From: Gammaproteobacteria bacterium
GTDB taxonomy: Bacteria; Pseudomonadota; Gammaproteobacteria; Pseudomonadales; Azotimanducaceae
Direction of reading: 5' to 3'
Assembly (NCBI GenBank): GCA_002694945.1
Contig: NZNP01000008.1
Location: 85,047 to 91,381 of the forward strand
Length of the DNA: 6,335 nucleotides
In this document: positions 5,913 through 6,335 of the stretch, piece after piece
Position numbering within the stretch: position 1 is the stretch's first letter
Layout: every line of letters begins with the position of its first letter
The notes under the pieces: generated by a model
The model's database searches: none
What the model was told of the DNA's origin: nothing
What the model saw: only the letters and a program-made list of their open reading frames with translations
Position numbers and translations under genes: made by a program

Positions 5913-6204
5913 CCTATCTTGGATATTTTACCGCTCAATTAAACCGGGTTCATCTGCAGACGCACGTCAAAAAATACGTATACATCCGAACCGTTTGCAG
6001 CCCATTATTTAGAGGCATCGGAACTGCAGTAGAAACTACAAAATACACAAACATAACTTAGCTTACATCTGTCGAAAACTCCCAACATAAGAGTATTGCT
6101 CAATGATATCTACCTGCTAAGTACCCGACTAAAATATCAGTCGACGCTTTAACCCATCAATGAATTCAGTAAACTTCCGAGAAATAATTAGTCAGGGGTA
6201 CCGG
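5895..6204. promoter_or_regulatory. 310-bp divergent intergenic region, presumed promoters of both flanking genes
   Basis: This AT-richer non-coding stretch separates the minus-strand unknown gene from the plus-strand dehydrogenase and must carry both promoters. Candidate -10-like hexamers are TAAAAT on the minus strand (plus 5930-5925) and TAAAAT on the plus strand (6130-6135), but neither has a good -35 at the right distance. A split inverted repeat, CTGCAGACG (5954-5962) with CGTTTGCAG (5992-6000), eight of nine matching, flanks the palindrome ATACGTAT (5974-5981) almost symmetrically and may be an operator. GTAGAAACTAC (6029-6039) is another short palindrome. No convincing ORF or RNA gene was seen here. 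Confidence 0.4.
6194..6198 (+). promoter_or_regulatory. Shine-Dalgarno AGGGG that fixes the dehydrogenase start
   Basis: AGGGG lies six bases before the ATG at 6205. An in-frame ATG at 6160 would add 15 residues but has no ribosome site. The added residues would also push the Rossmann strand unusually far from the N-terminus, so 6205 is preferred. Confidence 0.7.
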
Positions 6205-6335
6205 ATGTCAGTTATCGGAGTCATTGGCACGGGCGTTATCGGGACTGGATGGATAGCTCGATTCCTCGCAAGGGGTCATCAGGTCAAAGCCTGGGACCCG
6301 GCGAGCGGCTTTGCTGAGAAATTACACCGAGAAAT
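6205..6335 (+). CDS. 3-hydroxyacyl-CoA dehydrogenase-type NAD-binding protein, first 43 residues (continues beyond right edge)
   Basis: Only the start of this gene is present. Residues 2-31 form a beta-alpha-beta Rossmann opening: strand SVIGVIG, then glycine motif G8-T-G10-V-I-G13 followed by TGW, helix IARFLARG, and second strand VKAWD ending in D31. An acidic residue at that place normally binds the adenosine ribose of NAD and disfavours NADP. The GTGVIGTGW form resembles 3-hydroxyacyl-CoA dehydrogenases and their relatives L-carnitine 3-dehydrogenase and gulonate dehydrogenase; 43 residues cannot choose among them. The preferred start has a strong AGGGG site. The gene is divergent from the unknown-function gene across 310 bp. 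The nucleotide-binding fold is confident; the substrate is open. Confidence 0.78.
   Translation, partial: MSVIGVIGTGVIGTGWIARFLARGHQVKAWDPASGFAEKLHRE

Overview
The window is an ordinary-looking bacterial chromosomal segment of moderate GC with dense, mostly leaderless-to-short intergenic spacing. The gene set (single-component-style Rieske oxygenase, TesB thioesterase, luciferase-like oxidoreductase, omega-amino-acid transaminase, YeiH-type exporter) and the protein sequences look proteobacterial, most likely a marine or environmental gammaproteobacterium. That placement is an inference from protein flavour only. I see no rRNA, tRNA, CRISPR array, insertion sequence or phage gene.

Layout. 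(a) 1-695, minus strand: the N-terminal half of a class III (omega-amino acid:pyruvate) aminotransferase, running off the left edge. (b) 863-1804, plus strand: a YeiH/UPF0324 membrane protein, annotated in databases as a putative sulfate exporter, divergent from the aminotransferase across a 167-bp gap. (c) 1805-2034: convergent gap with two weak hairpins and one possible 29-residue single-membrane-span ORF. (d) 2035-5153, minus strand: three genes transcribed in the order LLM flavin/F420 oxidoreductase, acyl-CoA thioesterase II (tesB), Rieske oxygenase alpha subunit. The first two overlap by ATGA and the third follows after 60 bp, so they look like one operon. (e) 5283-5894, minus strand: a conserved protein of unknown function with an unusual ATGTAATG start-stop arrangement at its start. 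(f) 5895-6204: a 310-bp divergent regulatory gap. (g) 6205 to the right edge, plus strand: the first 43 residues of an NAD-binding 3-hydroxyacyl-CoA-dehydrogenase-type enzyme.

How the genes may work together. The LLM oxidoreductase, TesB and Rieske oxygenase form a plausible catabolic or detoxifying module in which oxidations by two redox enzymes are joined to hydrolysis of a CoA thioester. The substrate cannot be read from the sequence, and no ferredoxin or reductase partner for the Rieske protein is present here. The aminotransferase/YeiH pair could serve beta-alanine-type amino acids or, if the exporter assignment holds, amino-sulfonates such as taurine, but genes beyond the left edge are needed to decide.

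I did not find a clear, previously undescribed system. The most worthwhile items for a second look are the three-gene oxidative operon, the start-stop element before the unknown protein, the transaminase/exporter pair and the small membrane ORF.
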